Source: a bacterium
GTDB lineage: Bacteria > BMS3Abin14
Direction of reading: 5' to 3'
DNA length: 6,244 nt
Assembly (NCBI GenBank): GCA_020352595.1
Contig: CP070682.1
Location: 80,756-86,999 of the forward strand
Of the stretch, positions 1 to 6,122 are shown one piece after another. Made by a program: the position numbers and the translations under genes. How positions within the stretch are numbered: position 1 is the first letter of the stretch; each line of letters opens with the position of its first letter. The notes below the pieces were generated by a model. It ran no database searches. It was given only the letters and a program-made list of their open reading frames with translations, and was not told the origin of the DNA.

Positions 1-51
1 CGTATTTTTCCGGCGTGTCACACCATCTTGTTGATCCGTGCCGGCGTCGCG

Positions 52-72
52 TCCGGGTGCCGGGCTCCGGGC
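52..72. repeat. Three degenerate 7-bp tandem units downstream of the CoA ligase
   Basis: Three consecutive heptads of the form (T/G)CCGGG(T/C) lie in the 88-base tail after the ligase gene. The last one, TCCGGGC at 66-72, recurs exactly at 1552-1558. The cluster is short and could be chance alone; it is listed because the same 7-bp periodicity appears in both other large intergenic spaces. The rest of 1-88 shows nothing convincing beyond CCGGC (10-14) pairing with GCCGG (40-44), with no T-run in transcript orientation. Confidence 0.4.
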
Positions 73-88
73 TGACCACTGCAGAACA

Positions 89-1390
89 CTAGATCTTGCG
101 CTCGTCCACAACCCGTTTGGCTTTTCCCTCGAAGCGCTGTATGGTCTTCGGCTCCACCAGCCGGACCTTGGCCGATATGCCGAGGATGTCCTTGATCTGG
201 TTCTCGACGCTCTTTTCCAGGGCCTCCAGGCCCTTGATCTCGTCGGTGAAGACCTTTTCGTTGACCTCTATCTGGACCTCCACCGTGTCCAGTGTGCCCT
301 CTCTCCGGACGAAGATCTGATAGTGGGGCTCGAGGCCAGGGATCTCCATGAGCAGGCTCTCGACCTGGCTCGGGAAGAAATTGACCCCCCTGATGATGAG
401 CATGTCGTCCGTGCGGCCGGTGACGCGGTCCATGCGCACGTGGGTGCGCCCGCAGCGGCAGGGCTCCGCGTTCAGGCGGCTTATGTCCCTCGTCCTGTAG
501 CGGATGACGGGGAAGGCCTCCTTGGTGATGGTGGTGAAGACCAGTTCCCCCTCCTCACCGTAGGGCAGGCTATCCCCGGTGTCGGGGTCGATGATCTCCG
601 GGATGAAGTGGTCCTCGAAAACGTGGAGGCCGCTCTTGGCCTCGATGCACTCCACGGAGACTCCGGGTCCGATGACCTCGGACAGCCCGTAGATGTCTAT
701 GGCGTCGATGCCGAGCTTGGCTTCCACCTGCTGTCTCATGCTCTGGGACCACGGTTCGGCACCGAAGATCCCGATCTTGAGCTTCAGACGCTCCTTCTCC
801 ACGCCCAGCTCATCCATGGCCTCGGCGAGGGTGAGCGCGTAGGAAGGCGTGCATGTCAGGACGGTGCTCCCGAAGTCCTCCATGAGCATGATCTGCCGCT
901 TGGTGTTGCCTCCGGAAATGGGGATGACGGTGGCACCGAGTTTTTCGGCGCCGTAATGGAAGCCCAGACCGCCCGTGAAAAGGCCATATCCGTAGGCGTT
1001 CTGGACCACGTCCCCCTTCCTGACGCCGGCGCACGAGAGGGTCCTTGCCATGAGGATGGACCACGTTTCCACATCCCTTCTGGTGTAGCCCACGACGGTG
1101 GGTTTTCCGGTGGTGCCGGAAGAGGCGTGGATCCTCAGGACTTCGTGCAGCGGCAGGGTGAAAAGGCCGAAGGGGTAGTTGTCCCTCAGGTCCGTCTTGT
1201 TGGTGAAGGGCAGTTTCTTCAGATCCTGTATGGATTTTATGGACGAGGGATGGACCTTGGCCTTGTCGAAGGCCTTCTTGTAAAAGGGTACGGTGGCGTA
1301 AACCCTCTCGACTGTCTTCCTGAGCCTGTAAAGCTGAAGCGACTCGAGTGCCTCGCGAGGCATGGTCTCGAATTCTTCGTCCCAGATCAT
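89..1390 (-). CDS. paaK: Phenylacetate-CoA ligase family (aryl-acyl-CoA ligase, AMP-forming)
   Basis: Complete 433-residue member of the PaaK branch of the ANL adenylate-forming superfamily, expected to be cytoplasmic and to convert an arylacetate, CoA and ATP to arylacetyl-CoA, AMP and PPi. Visible motifs are the ATP-binding loop SSGTTGKP (90-97), YGLSE (234-238), RYRTRD (297-302), a CxCG pair (C311, C313) usual in this family, the hinge [11 protein letters not shown] (325-335) leading into GVNFFP, and the C-terminal GKAKR (422-426) carrying the likely catalytic lysine. Length matches the usual 430-440 residues. The ATG at 1390 is preceded by AAAGGAG (1395-1401), four bases away. It lies 254 bases after iorB with its own promoter candidate, so it may be a separate transcription unit. 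The neighbouring iorAB genes, whose product is the same class of thioester, suggest phenylacetate or indoleacetate as substrate; exact specificity cannot be read from the sequence. Confidence 0.93.
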   Translation of the reverse strand: MIWDEEFETMPREALESLQLYRLRKTVERVYATVPFYKKAFDKAKVHPSSIKSIQDLKKLPFTNKTDLRDNYPFGLFTLPLHEVLRIHASSGTTGKPTVVGYTRRDVETWSILMARTLSCAGVRKGDVVQNAYGYGLFTGGLGFHYGAEKLGATVIPISGGNTKRQIMLMEDFGSTVLTCTPSYALTLAEAMDELGVEKERLKLKIGIFGAEPWSQSMRQQVEAKLGIDAIDIYGLSEVIGPGVSVECIEAKSGLHVFEDHFIPEIIDPDTGDSLPYGEEGELVFTTITKEAFPVIRYRTRDISRLNAEPCRCGRTHVRMDRVTGRTDDMLIIRGVNFFPSQVESLLMEIPGLEPHYQIFVRREGTLDTVEVQIEVNEKVFTDEIKGLEALEKSVENQIKDILGISAKVRLVEPKTIQRFEGKAKRVVDERKI

Positions 1391-1434
1391 GTGGCTCCTT
1401 TCGTCATTTTTTCTTTGAGAAACAGGGTCTTATT

Positions 1435-1463
1435 CTTGTAACGAAACCGGTGTTCCCAGTCAA
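1435..1463 (-). promoter_or_regulatory. Sigma-70-like promoter candidate for the CoA ligase gene
   Basis: On the minus strand a -35 box TTGACT (1463-1458, 5 of 6 to consensus) is followed after exactly 17 bases by a -10 box TACAAG (1440-1435, 4 of 6). Transcription would start near 1428, giving a leader of about 38 bases that contains the ligase ribosome binding site. The leader is A-rich, in contrast with the GC-rich surroundings. Inferred from consensus only. Confidence 0.5.
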
Positions 1464-1502
1464 GGGGGCGCAGGTCTGCATCCCATGGACCTCGAGCTCT
1501 GC

Positions 1503-1600
1503 GTTCAGGGTTCCGGGATCTTGAAGCTCCCCCGGCGTCGAGTCGCTTGACTCCGGGCTCCGAACCCGGAACTCCGGACTGTTCTCCCCTGGACCTGAAA
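1503..1600. repeat. Degenerate 7-bp tandem repeats between iorB and the CoA ligase
   Basis: Read in 7-base steps from 1503 the plus strand shows related words: GTTCAGG and GTTCCGG (1503-1516), then weaker units, then TCCGGGC and TCCGAAC (1552-1565), followed by CCGGAAC and TCCGGAC (1566-1579). Units from 1580 to 1600 are weaker. Adjacent good units differ by one to three bases. No protein-coding gene is supported here, and a 7-bp period would not hold a reading frame. The remaining bases of the 254-base gap hold the ligase promoter candidate and its leader. Confidence 0.6.
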
Positions 1601-1644
1601 CCTTTCGTCTCCCGCAGTGCTAACGAAGGAGGAGCAAGCCTGGA

Positions 1645-2253
1645 CTACCGCCCTGCTCCGGCCCTTCCTTGCCCCCACCCCAGCCCGAAAGCCGTGACGT
1701 TGGCTTCAACGACCTTCTCCGGCATGTTGTCGCGTATGGTCTGCTCCCAGACCGCCCGTTCCACCGGCAGGAAGGTCGCCAGGGCTCCCATGAGCACGAC
1801 GTTGGCCGTCCTCCTGTCGCCCGCCTTCGCCGCCATGTTCTCGCCGTCCACCACCGTCAGGTGGTACCCCGCCTCCCTGATCCTTTCCAGGGCGTCGAAG
1901 GGATAGGACGCCTGCCCCACCTGCGCCGTGTAGGGAAGGATGGCCTTGTTCTCGGCAATGACCCTGGCGCCCGCCGCGAGCCAGTCCAGGCTCCTGAGGG
2001 CCTCGCCCATCTCGAAGCCCACCAGGATGTCTGCCTCTCCCCTGACGATGAGGGGCGAGTGTACCCGGCTCCCGAACCTCACGTGGGAGACGACCGTTCC
2101 TCCCCTCTGGGCCATCCCGTGGACCTCGCTCTTCTTCACATCGTAGCCGGCGGCCATGAGAACGCGGACCAGGAGCTCGCTGGCCAGGATGGTGCCCTGT
2201 CCTCCGACGCCCACCATGAGGACGTTGACAGTCCTGTCCGCCGGTCCCGCCAA
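1645..2253 (-). CDS. iorB: Indolepyruvate:ferredoxin oxidoreductase, beta subunit
   Basis: Beta (gamma-domain-like) subunit of the 2-oxoacid:ferredoxin oxidoreductase family. It pairs with IorA to oxidatively decarboxylate arylpyruvates to arylacetyl-CoA with ferredoxin as electron acceptor, in the cytoplasm. Numbered from the chosen start (202 residues, normal for IorB), the GVGGQG glycine-rich motif lies at 15-20 and the family block SEVHGMAQRGG at 42-52; both are characteristic. The C-terminal tail is Gly/Arg-rich. Start choice: TTG at 2253 has the strong site GGGAGG (2261-2266) seven bases upstream. A GTG at 2259 overlaps the iorA stop as GTGA but sits only one base from that site. An ATG at 2319 would extend deep into iorA, and an ATG at 2217 falls just before the glycine motif. 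The gene begins two bases after the iorA stop if TTG is right, so the two are almost surely co-translated. Confidence 0.92.
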   Translation of the reverse strand: MAGPADRTVNVLMVGVGGQGTILASELLVRVLMAAGYDVKKSEVHGMAQRGGTVVSHVRFGSRVHSPLIVRGEADILVGFEMGEALRSLDWLAAGARVIAENKAILPYTAQVGQASYPFDALERIREAGYHLTVVDGENMAAKAGDRRTANVVLMGALATFLPVERAVWEQTIRDNMPEKVVEANVTAFGLGWGQGRAGAGR

Positions 2254-2266
2254 CGTCACTCCTCCC
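2251..2266 (-). promoter_or_regulatory. Ribosome binding site and start-codon cluster at the iorA/iorB junction
   Basis: GGGAGG (2261-2266) lies inside the last codons of iorA. Downstream are GTG (2259-2257), overlapping the iorA TGA as GTGA, and TTG (2253-2251), seven bases from the site. Spacing favours TTG; the overlap geometry favours GTG. Both are in frame and differ by only two residues in the product. Confidence 0.7.
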
Positions 2267-4031
2267 TCTTGATGGCGTCGAAGGCGCACACCTGGAAGCA
2301 GAGATCGCAGCCTGTGCACTGATCCCGATCGATGACCGGTTTCTCATCGGGGGAGGCGTCCTTCCTGAAGATGGCGGGGCACCCTATCCTGAGGCACATG
2401 CCGCAGTCGGTGCACTCCTCCTCCACGATGAAATGGGGCTTTTCCATCTTTACGGGCCGGTTGCGCAGGAGCATGCAGGCTCCCTGGACCACGATGACCG
2501 AGGGGGCGTCCCTGTTGATCTCCTCGTCCAGGACTTTCCTGATCATGGCCAGGTCGTAGGCGTCCACCAGGCGCACGTGCTCGACTCCGAGCCCCTTCAG
2601 GAGGGTTTCCCAGTCCACCTGCCTTGTCCGGTTGCCGCCGGCGTCGAAACCGCTGCCGGGGTGGTCCTGCCGGCCCGTCATGGCCGTGGTGTAGTTGTCC
2701 AGGATGAGGATGGTAGCCGGGATCTCGTTGTAGGCCATGTTGAGGACGCCGCCCATGCCGCTGTGCAGGAATGTCGAATCCCCGATGACCCCCACCACCT
2801 TTCCGTGCTCCTCGGGAAGAACGGCCTCGATGCCCACAGCCTGGCTGACTCCGGCTCCCATGCAGACGGTGGTGTGGATGGCCGACAGGGGCTCGGACAC
2901 GGCAAGGGTGTAACAGCCGATATCGCCGGCCACAAAGGTCTTCTTCCTGTTCAGGACGTGGAAGACACCCCGGTGCGGACAGCCCACGCACATGACGGGT
3001 GGCCTGTCCGGGATCTGCACCTCGCCTGTCCCCTCCCCCACACCGGCCTGACCTTCCCTCGCCGAGGGCGCCAGAGCCCGCCGGACCGTCCCGGTGTCTA
3101 TCTCCCCGAAACGGGGGATGAGGGACTTGCCCTCGCACGGGATCCCCAGGATGCGGACCCACTCCTCCAGGTACGGTTCGAGCTCCTCCACGTTTTCGAG
3201 TCTGTCGAAACGGGAGGCAAAATCCCGGATGAGGTCTGTAGGCAATGGGAACACGAGGCCGAGCTTGAGGATGGAGGCATCCGGCAGCGCCTCCTTCACG
3301 TAGTTGTAACTGACGCCTGAGGTGATGACGCCCATCTTTTTACCGTTCATTTCAACGTGATTGAACGGACAGGATTCGGCGTACTCGGCCAGGAGGGCGA
3401 TCCTGTCCTCCAGTTCCCGATGTTTGACCCTCGCGTTGGACGGGACCATGACGTACTTGGACGGGTCCTTGACGAGACCCGGCTCAACAGGGCTTTTCCC
3501 GACAGGGCCCTCTCCGAGCTCGACCAGGGACTTGCCGTGGGAGATGCGGGTGGTTGTCCGCACGAAGAAGGGGATATCGAAGCGCTCGCTCAGAGTGAAA
3601 GCTTCCCTGGTAAAGTCCAGGGATTCCTGGCTGTCTGAAGGCTCCAGCATGGGGATCCTGGCGAAGGAGGCGTACCGCCTGTTGTCCTGCTCGTTCTGGG
3701 AGCTGTGCAGCTCTGGGTCGTCGGCCGTGATGATGACAAGCCCCCCCCGAACACCGGTGTAGGCCAGGGTGAAGATGGGGTCCGCGGCCACGTTGACGCC
3801 GACGTGCTTCATGGCCGCAAGGGCCCTGTGTCCGGCGAAGGAAACGCCGCTGGCCAGCTCCACGGCGATCTTCTCGTTGGGGGACCAGATGGCCCTGGTG
3901 CCGCCCATCCGCGCCATGTTCTCGATGATCTCGGTGCTGGGCGTTCCCGGGTAGCCCGTGGCAAGGGAAACGCCCGCCTGAAGGGCGCCTCTTGCGATGG
4001 CCTCGTTTCCTGACAGGACGATCCTGCTCAA
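2256..4031 (-). CDS. iorA: Indolepyruvate:ferredoxin oxidoreductase, alpha subunit (TPP and 2x[4Fe-4S])
   Basis: Catalytic alpha subunit (591 residues) of the oxygen-sensitive enzyme that turns indole-, phenyl- or hydroxyphenyl-pyruvate plus CoA into the arylacetyl-CoA, CO2 and reduced ferredoxin. The N-terminal pyrimidine-binding domain opens with LSGNEAIARGA and contains GYPGTPSTE (26-34). A lower-similarity linker (about 321-343) leads to CVGCPHRG (348-355) and the TPP-binding domain, whose GDS (417-419) and LDN (444-446) match the GDG...N thiamine motif. The C-terminal ferredoxin domain has C540, C543, C546, C551 followed by Pro, and C572, C575, C578, C582. Length is typical. The start is TTG: its TGA-overlapping position (TTGA, 4031-4028) and the match of the very N-terminus to the family (SRIVLSGNEA) leave no better choice. 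There is no strong ribosome binding site, consistent with translational coupling to the TPR gene upstream. Confidence 0.95.
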   Translation of the reverse strand: MSRIVLSGNEAIARGALQAGVSLATGYPGTPSTEIIENMARMGGTRAIWSPNEKIAVELASGVSFAGHRALAAMKHVGVNVAADPIFTLAYTGVRGGLVIITADDPELHSSQNEQDNRRYASFARIPMLEPSDSQESLDFTREAFTLSERFDIPFFVRTTTRISHGKSLVELGEGPVGKSPVEPGLVKDPSKYVMVPSNARVKHRELEDRIALLAEYAESCPFNHVEMNGKKMGVITSGVSYNYVKEALPDASILKLGLVFPLPTDLIRDFASRFDRLENVEELEPYLEEWVRILGIPCEGKSLIPRFGEIDTGTVRRALAPSAREGQAGVGEGTGEVQIPDRPPVMCVGCPHRGVFHVLNRKKTFVAGDIGCYTLAVSEPLSAIHTTVCMGAGVSQAVGIEAVLPEEHGKVVGVIGDSTFLHSGMGGVLNMAYNEIPATILILDNYTTAMTGRQDHPGSGFDAGGNRTRQVDWETLLKGLGVEHVRLVDAYDLAMIRKVLDEEINRDAPSVIVVQGACMLLRNRPVKMEKPHFIVEEECTDCGMCLRIGCPAIFRKDASPDEKPVIDRDQCTGCDLCFQVCAFDAIKREE

Positions 4032-4759
4032 AGTGTCTTCTGGTCGGCGGCGCCCAGGACGGCCAGCTTCTTTTCGGCCCTGAGGGCGAACACCGTGTCC
4101 GGGAAACCGTCCAGGACCTCCCGGTAAAGGGAAACGGCCTTCTGGACGTCACCCGTCAGTTCACTGCAGCGGGCCAGGTCGATGGAAAGGACCGCCCTCA
4201 GTTCGCCCACCGCCCGGTCCCTGACGCTGGAATAGGCTCCGATGGCCTTGCCGTACTCACCCATGGCCTCGTAGCAACGCGCCAGGAGGTAACCGGCATT
4301 GACATCGGCGAGGAACTGCGGGTTCCTCGACTCCACCTCCTCCACGGCGACAGCAGCCTCCTCGTAGCGGCCGAGCTGGAAAAGCAGGTTTGCCTTAAAG
4401 AGGTTCGCCGACTGTCCCTGGAGGGTTCCGGGGTACTGCGCCGCCACATCCGAGAAGTTCTCGAGGGCCTGCTCCAGTTTCTGGCTGTCCAGGGCCTTGT
4501 CTTCTGAGGGGATGCTCTCCAGGTTGAACCTGTAGAACGCCACGGCCTGGCCGAGGGACGTGCTGGCCGCTTCCTGCCTGTTGCTTTTCATCCACGCGAT
4601 CCCCAGAAAGACGAAGAGGACGAAGAGCAGGGCGCCACCGGCATAGACGAGGGTGTTGACGTGTTCGCTGATCCAGTTCGCCAGGTTTCTCTGGTCCGCG
4701 ATGACCTCCACTGGACCGGTGCCTGTCTTTCGGGACTTTCTCTTCTTGACGTAACTCAT
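4028..4759 (-). CDS. Single-pass membrane protein with periplasmic-type TPR domain
   Basis: A 243-residue protein with a basic N-terminus (KKRKSRK, 5-11), one hydrophobic segment (about 36-57) and a soluble helical remainder, predicted N-in/C-out. The C-terminal part has TPR-like helical pairs; the clearest are about 155-183 (YLLARCYEAMGEYGKAIGAY) and 190-220 (ending VSLYREVLDGFP), with weaker ones at about 92-150. The architecture resembles the YfgM/TPR_21 group, an E. coli member of which (YfgM) is a SecYEG-associated partner of PpiD. Homology at that level is inference. The ATG at 4759 follows GGAGAG (4764-4769). Its TGA overlaps the iorA TTG start by four bases, so it is in the same operon and probably helps load ribosomes onto iorA. 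No functional link between a membrane TPR protein and a soluble oxidoreductase is obvious. Confidence 0.85.
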   Translation of the reverse strand: MSYVKKRKSRKTGTGPVEVIADQRNLANWISEHVNTLVYAGGALLFVLFVFLGIAWMKSNRQEAASTSLGQAVAFYRFNLESIPSEDKALDSQKLEQALENFSDVAAQYPGTLQGQSANLFKANLLFQLGRYEEAAVAVEEVESRNPQFLADVNAGYLLARCYEAMGEYGKAIGAYSSVRDRAVGELRAVLSIDLARCSELTGDVQKAVSLYREVLDGFPDTVFALRAEKKLAVLGAADQKTL

Positions 4760-4829
4760 GGGTCTCTCCGGGATCTTCTTCTGGTTAAAGGATGTTCATG
4801 GAGCGGGCGATGCCAGGAAAACCTTCCGC

Positions 4830-5483
4830 TCAACCGGTGATCCTTGCAAGGAGCGCCTCGGCGTTGCCCAGCACCTTGCTGATATCCCTCTCGGCCACAC
4901 CGGCACCCAGAAGGATGTTGCTGGCCTGATCAAGCGTTATCAGGTCTCCGGGCGCGTGGGCGTCGGTGTTGACCAGGAGCCTGGCCCCGGCCTCGGCAGC
5001 CATCTGTGCCACCCTACCGTTGGCGGCCGAGTGCCCCTTCCTCGCTGTGATCTCGAGGTAAACGCCGCTCTCTGCCGCTGCCCGGGCATCCTCCAGGGTG
5101 AGCAGGCCCGGGTGGGCCAGGATGTCAACGTCAGGACACCTCACGGCAGCCGCGTTGGTGCCCGGAGCCACCGGCTCCGTTATGGTCTCACCGTGAACGA
5201 CCACCACCCTGGCACCCAGTTCGCGGGCCCTTGCCGCCAGTGGGGGGATCCGGTCGGGGGGGACGTGGGTGATCTCAACCCCGGGGATGACGAGGATCTC
5301 CTCGGTCTCGGACCAGGCGTCTGAGGCCGCCACGGCCCTGCGGACGAGGTCCTCCATGTTGCTCTCGTCCCCGTGGTCGGTGATGCCGATGGCCCTGTAG
5401 CCAACCACGAGGGCCCTCCTGATGATCTCGGAGGGCAGAAGGACGCCGTCACTGGCGAATGTGTGGGTGTGCAGATCGATCAT
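4830..5483 (-). CDS. PHP-domain metal-dependent phosphoesterase (histidinol-phosphatase-like)
   Basis: A compact 217-residue PHP (polymerase and histidinol phosphatase) domain with no added domains. The expected metal ligands of the trinuclear site are all visible: H5 and H7 in DLHTHT, D12, H37 in ITDHGD, E70 in PGVEIT, H97 in VVHGE, H124 in LAHPG, and D174/H176 in NTDAH. This indicates an active hydrolase of phosphate esters; the substrate is unknown and the family is too diverse to name one. No his genes are nearby, so histidine biosynthesis is not supported. The ATG at 5483 is chosen because MIDLHTHT is where PHP proteins usually begin. An in-frame extension to 5552 would translate the 7-bp repeats and is rejected. 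The ribosome binding site is weak (GGAT a few bases upstream). Its stop is 70 bases before the TPR gene, so co-transcription is likely. Confidence 0.88.
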   Translation of the reverse strand: MIDLHTHTFASDGVLLPSEIIRRALVVGYRAIGITDHGDESNMEDLVRRAVAASDAWSETEEILVIPGVEITHVPPDRIPPLAARARELGARVVVVHGETITEPVAPGTNAAAVRCPDVDILAHPGLLTLEDARAAAESGVYLEITARKGHSAANGRVAQMAAEAGARLLVNTDAHAPGDLITLDQASNILLGAGVAERDISKVLGNAEALLARITG

Positions 5484-5492
5484 GGCAGATCC

Positions 5493-5527
5493 GTTCCAGG
5501 TTCGTTGCAGCAGGTTCCAGGTGCCGG
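5493..5527. repeat. Degenerate 7-bp tandem repeats just upstream of the PHP gene
   Basis: Five heptads on the plus strand, with GTTCCAG at 5493-5499 and again at 5514-5520, and related GTTCGTT (5500-5506) and GTGCCGG (5521-5527). They begin only ten bases before the PHP start codon, so they lie in its 5' leader. A third GTTCCAG is at 5717-5723, also a multiple of seven bases away. Confidence 0.55.
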
Positions 5528-5583
5528 TAGCGGTCCGGGCAGTCCGCTTCATTGCCCCATCCGTTCACCCGCCCTTGCAGACC

Positions 5584-5601
5584 AACAAACTGAATTTTGT
5601 T
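5584..5601. promoter_or_regulatory. 18-bp inverted repeat in an AT-rich island upstream of the PHP-TPR-iorAB run
   Basis: AACAAA (5584-5589) and TTTGTT (5596-5601) are perfect 6-bp arms around a 6-base centre. They lie in the only AT-rich stretch (about 5581-5630) of the intergenic space ahead of the four-gene operon, about 100 bases before the PHP start, where an operator or promoter would be expected. A weak minus-strand -35-like TTGTAT (5629-5624) is followed 15 bases later by GATACT, too short a spacing to be convincing. Regulator unknown. Confidence 0.35.
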
Positions 5602-5638
5602 AAGTATCACAAAGGTTTTCAGGATACAAGGTCTGTGT

Positions 5639-5680
5639 GCCTGACTCCCGGGTTGCACTGCGGAGTTAAGCGTCGGGAGT
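5639..5680. repeat. Degenerate 7-bp repeats with an embedded inverted repeat
   Basis: On the minus strand the 7-base steps include ACTCCCG (5680-5674) and ACTCCGC (5666-5660), close to units seen at 1552-1579. The outer copies also form a 7-bp inverted repeat, ACTCCCG (5644-5650) with CGGGAGT (5674-5680), around 23 bases. A shared word CCGCAGTGC occurs here on the minus strand (5664-5656) and on the plus strand at 1612-1620. Confidence 0.4.
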
Positions 5681-5709
5681 GTTGCAGGCCCGGCGCCGCT
5701 GCGCATGAA

Positions 5710-5772
5710 GTTTCAGGTTCCAGATCCCGGGATGCACTTCCTCCTGAATCCTGGAGTCTGGATCGTGGATCA
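5710..5772. repeat. Degenerate 7-bp tandem repeat block, nine units
   Basis: The clearest repeat block in the window. It runs from GTTTCAG and GTTCCAG (5710-5723) through weaker units to TGAATCC, then TGGAGTC (5752-5758), TGGATCG (5759-5765) and TGGATCA (5766-5772). Neighbouring units differ by one to three bases. It lies in the middle of a gene-free stretch between the small unknown gene and the PHP gene; no gene is supported in 5484-5864 on either strand. Confidence 0.6.
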
Positions 5773-5792
5773 CCTCTGCCCTTTGGACCTGC

Positions 5793-5838
5793 CTTCGCCA
5801 ACCGTCTTCGCCGCAGCTTCGACGGTCGAGGGGCTTCG
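5793..5838. repeat. CTTCG-rich element with a 6-bp stem-loop
   Basis: CTTCG occurs four times in 46 bases (5793, 5806, 5817 and 5834 on the plus strand; CGAAG on the minus). ACCGTC (5801-5806) and GACGGT (5821-5826) form a perfect 6-bp inverted repeat with a 14-base loop. It sits about 40 bases beyond the stop of the small unknown gene. There is no T-run, so an intrinsic terminator is unlikely; it may be a dispersed intergenic repeat or a processing structure. Confidence 0.4.
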
Positions 5839-5864
5839 GCTGGCAGATCTTGAACTCTTGTTCC

Positions 5865-6122
5865 TCACTCCTCTTCAATCGGTATGACGCAGATGATGCT
5901 GGACTTGTTCACGGCCACGAAGGGGACGGTCCTGCCCGGCATCTCGCCCTTCCTCCTTATCTCCACCTGGGTCAGGTGGATGAAGGATTTCTCGTCGTTG
6001 AGTACATCGGTCTCCCTGCGGTCGGGGGTCATCCTGTGCAGGAACCCGGCGAACTCGAAGTCTTCCGTGATGACGAGCACCTTTGTCCGCGTGACACCGG
6101 AGGCGCCTTTTCTCCCGGCCAT
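5865..6122 (-). CDS. Small conserved-looking protein of unknown function (85 residues)
   Basis: I do not recognise this protein with certainty; the layout (beta-rich, a central RETDVLNDEKSFIHL block at 36-50, and a C-terminal VPFVAVNKSSIICVIP stretch at 66-81) recalls small DUF proteins of Deltaproteobacteria, but I cannot name a family safely. There is no signal peptide, membrane helix, cysteine motif or obvious catalytic set; the alternating hydrophobic segments suggest a small beta-barrel or sheet. The start is ATG at 6122, seven bases after an AAGGGGG site. A GTG two codons upstream (6128) touches that site and is less likely. ATG shares its first base with the TAA stop of the upstream epimerase gene (TAATG), so the two are translationally coupled. 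Reality as a gene is supported by that coupling, the ribosome binding site and the non-repetitive protein composition. Confidence 0.75.
   Translation of the reverse strand: MAGRKGASGVTRTKVLVITEDFEFAGFLHRMTPDRRETDVLNDEKSFIHLTQVEIRRKGEMPGRTVPFVAVNKSSIICVIPIEEE

Noticed and set aside
10..44. Terminator-like CCGGC/GCCGG hairpin after the CoA ligase
   Set aside because: Arms are only 5 bp with a 25-base loop and, on the minus strand, are followed by A residues rather than T.
38..1441. A 467-codon open frame on the plus strand, fully opposite the CoA ligase gene
   Set aside because: It mirrors the reading frame of a complete, motif-bearing ligase; its product is rich in Leu, Asp, Gly and Val with no recognisable domain. 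Long antisense frames are expected in GC-rich coding DNA.
2344..3162. A 272-codon minus-strand frame overlapping iorA in another phase
   Set aside because: The product is Arg/Gly/Pro-rich, as expected for a shifted frame of GC-rich coding sequence, and iorA is intact.
2433..3320. A 295-codon plus-strand open frame inside iorA
   Set aside because: Antisense shadow of iorA, with low-complexity His/Val/Asp/Gly composition and no supporting ribosome binding site or domain.
5484..5552. N-terminal extension of the PHP protein by 23 residues
   Set aside because: It would translate 7-bp repeat DNA, and PHP proteins normally begin right at the M-x-D-x-H-x-H motif.
5493..5772. Possible CRISPR array in the repeat-rich intergenic space
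   Set aside because: Units are only 7 bp, degenerate and directly adjacent with no regular spacers; no cas genes are present.
5801..5826. Intrinsic terminator for the epimerase/small-protein unit
   Set aside because: The stem is 6 bp with a 14-base loop and no U-run follows in transcript direction.
5422..5853. Plus-strand 143-codon frame across the PHP start and the intergenic space
   Set aside because: It runs through the repeats and the AT-rich island, gives a low-complexity Arg/Ser/Pro product, and has no family resemblance.
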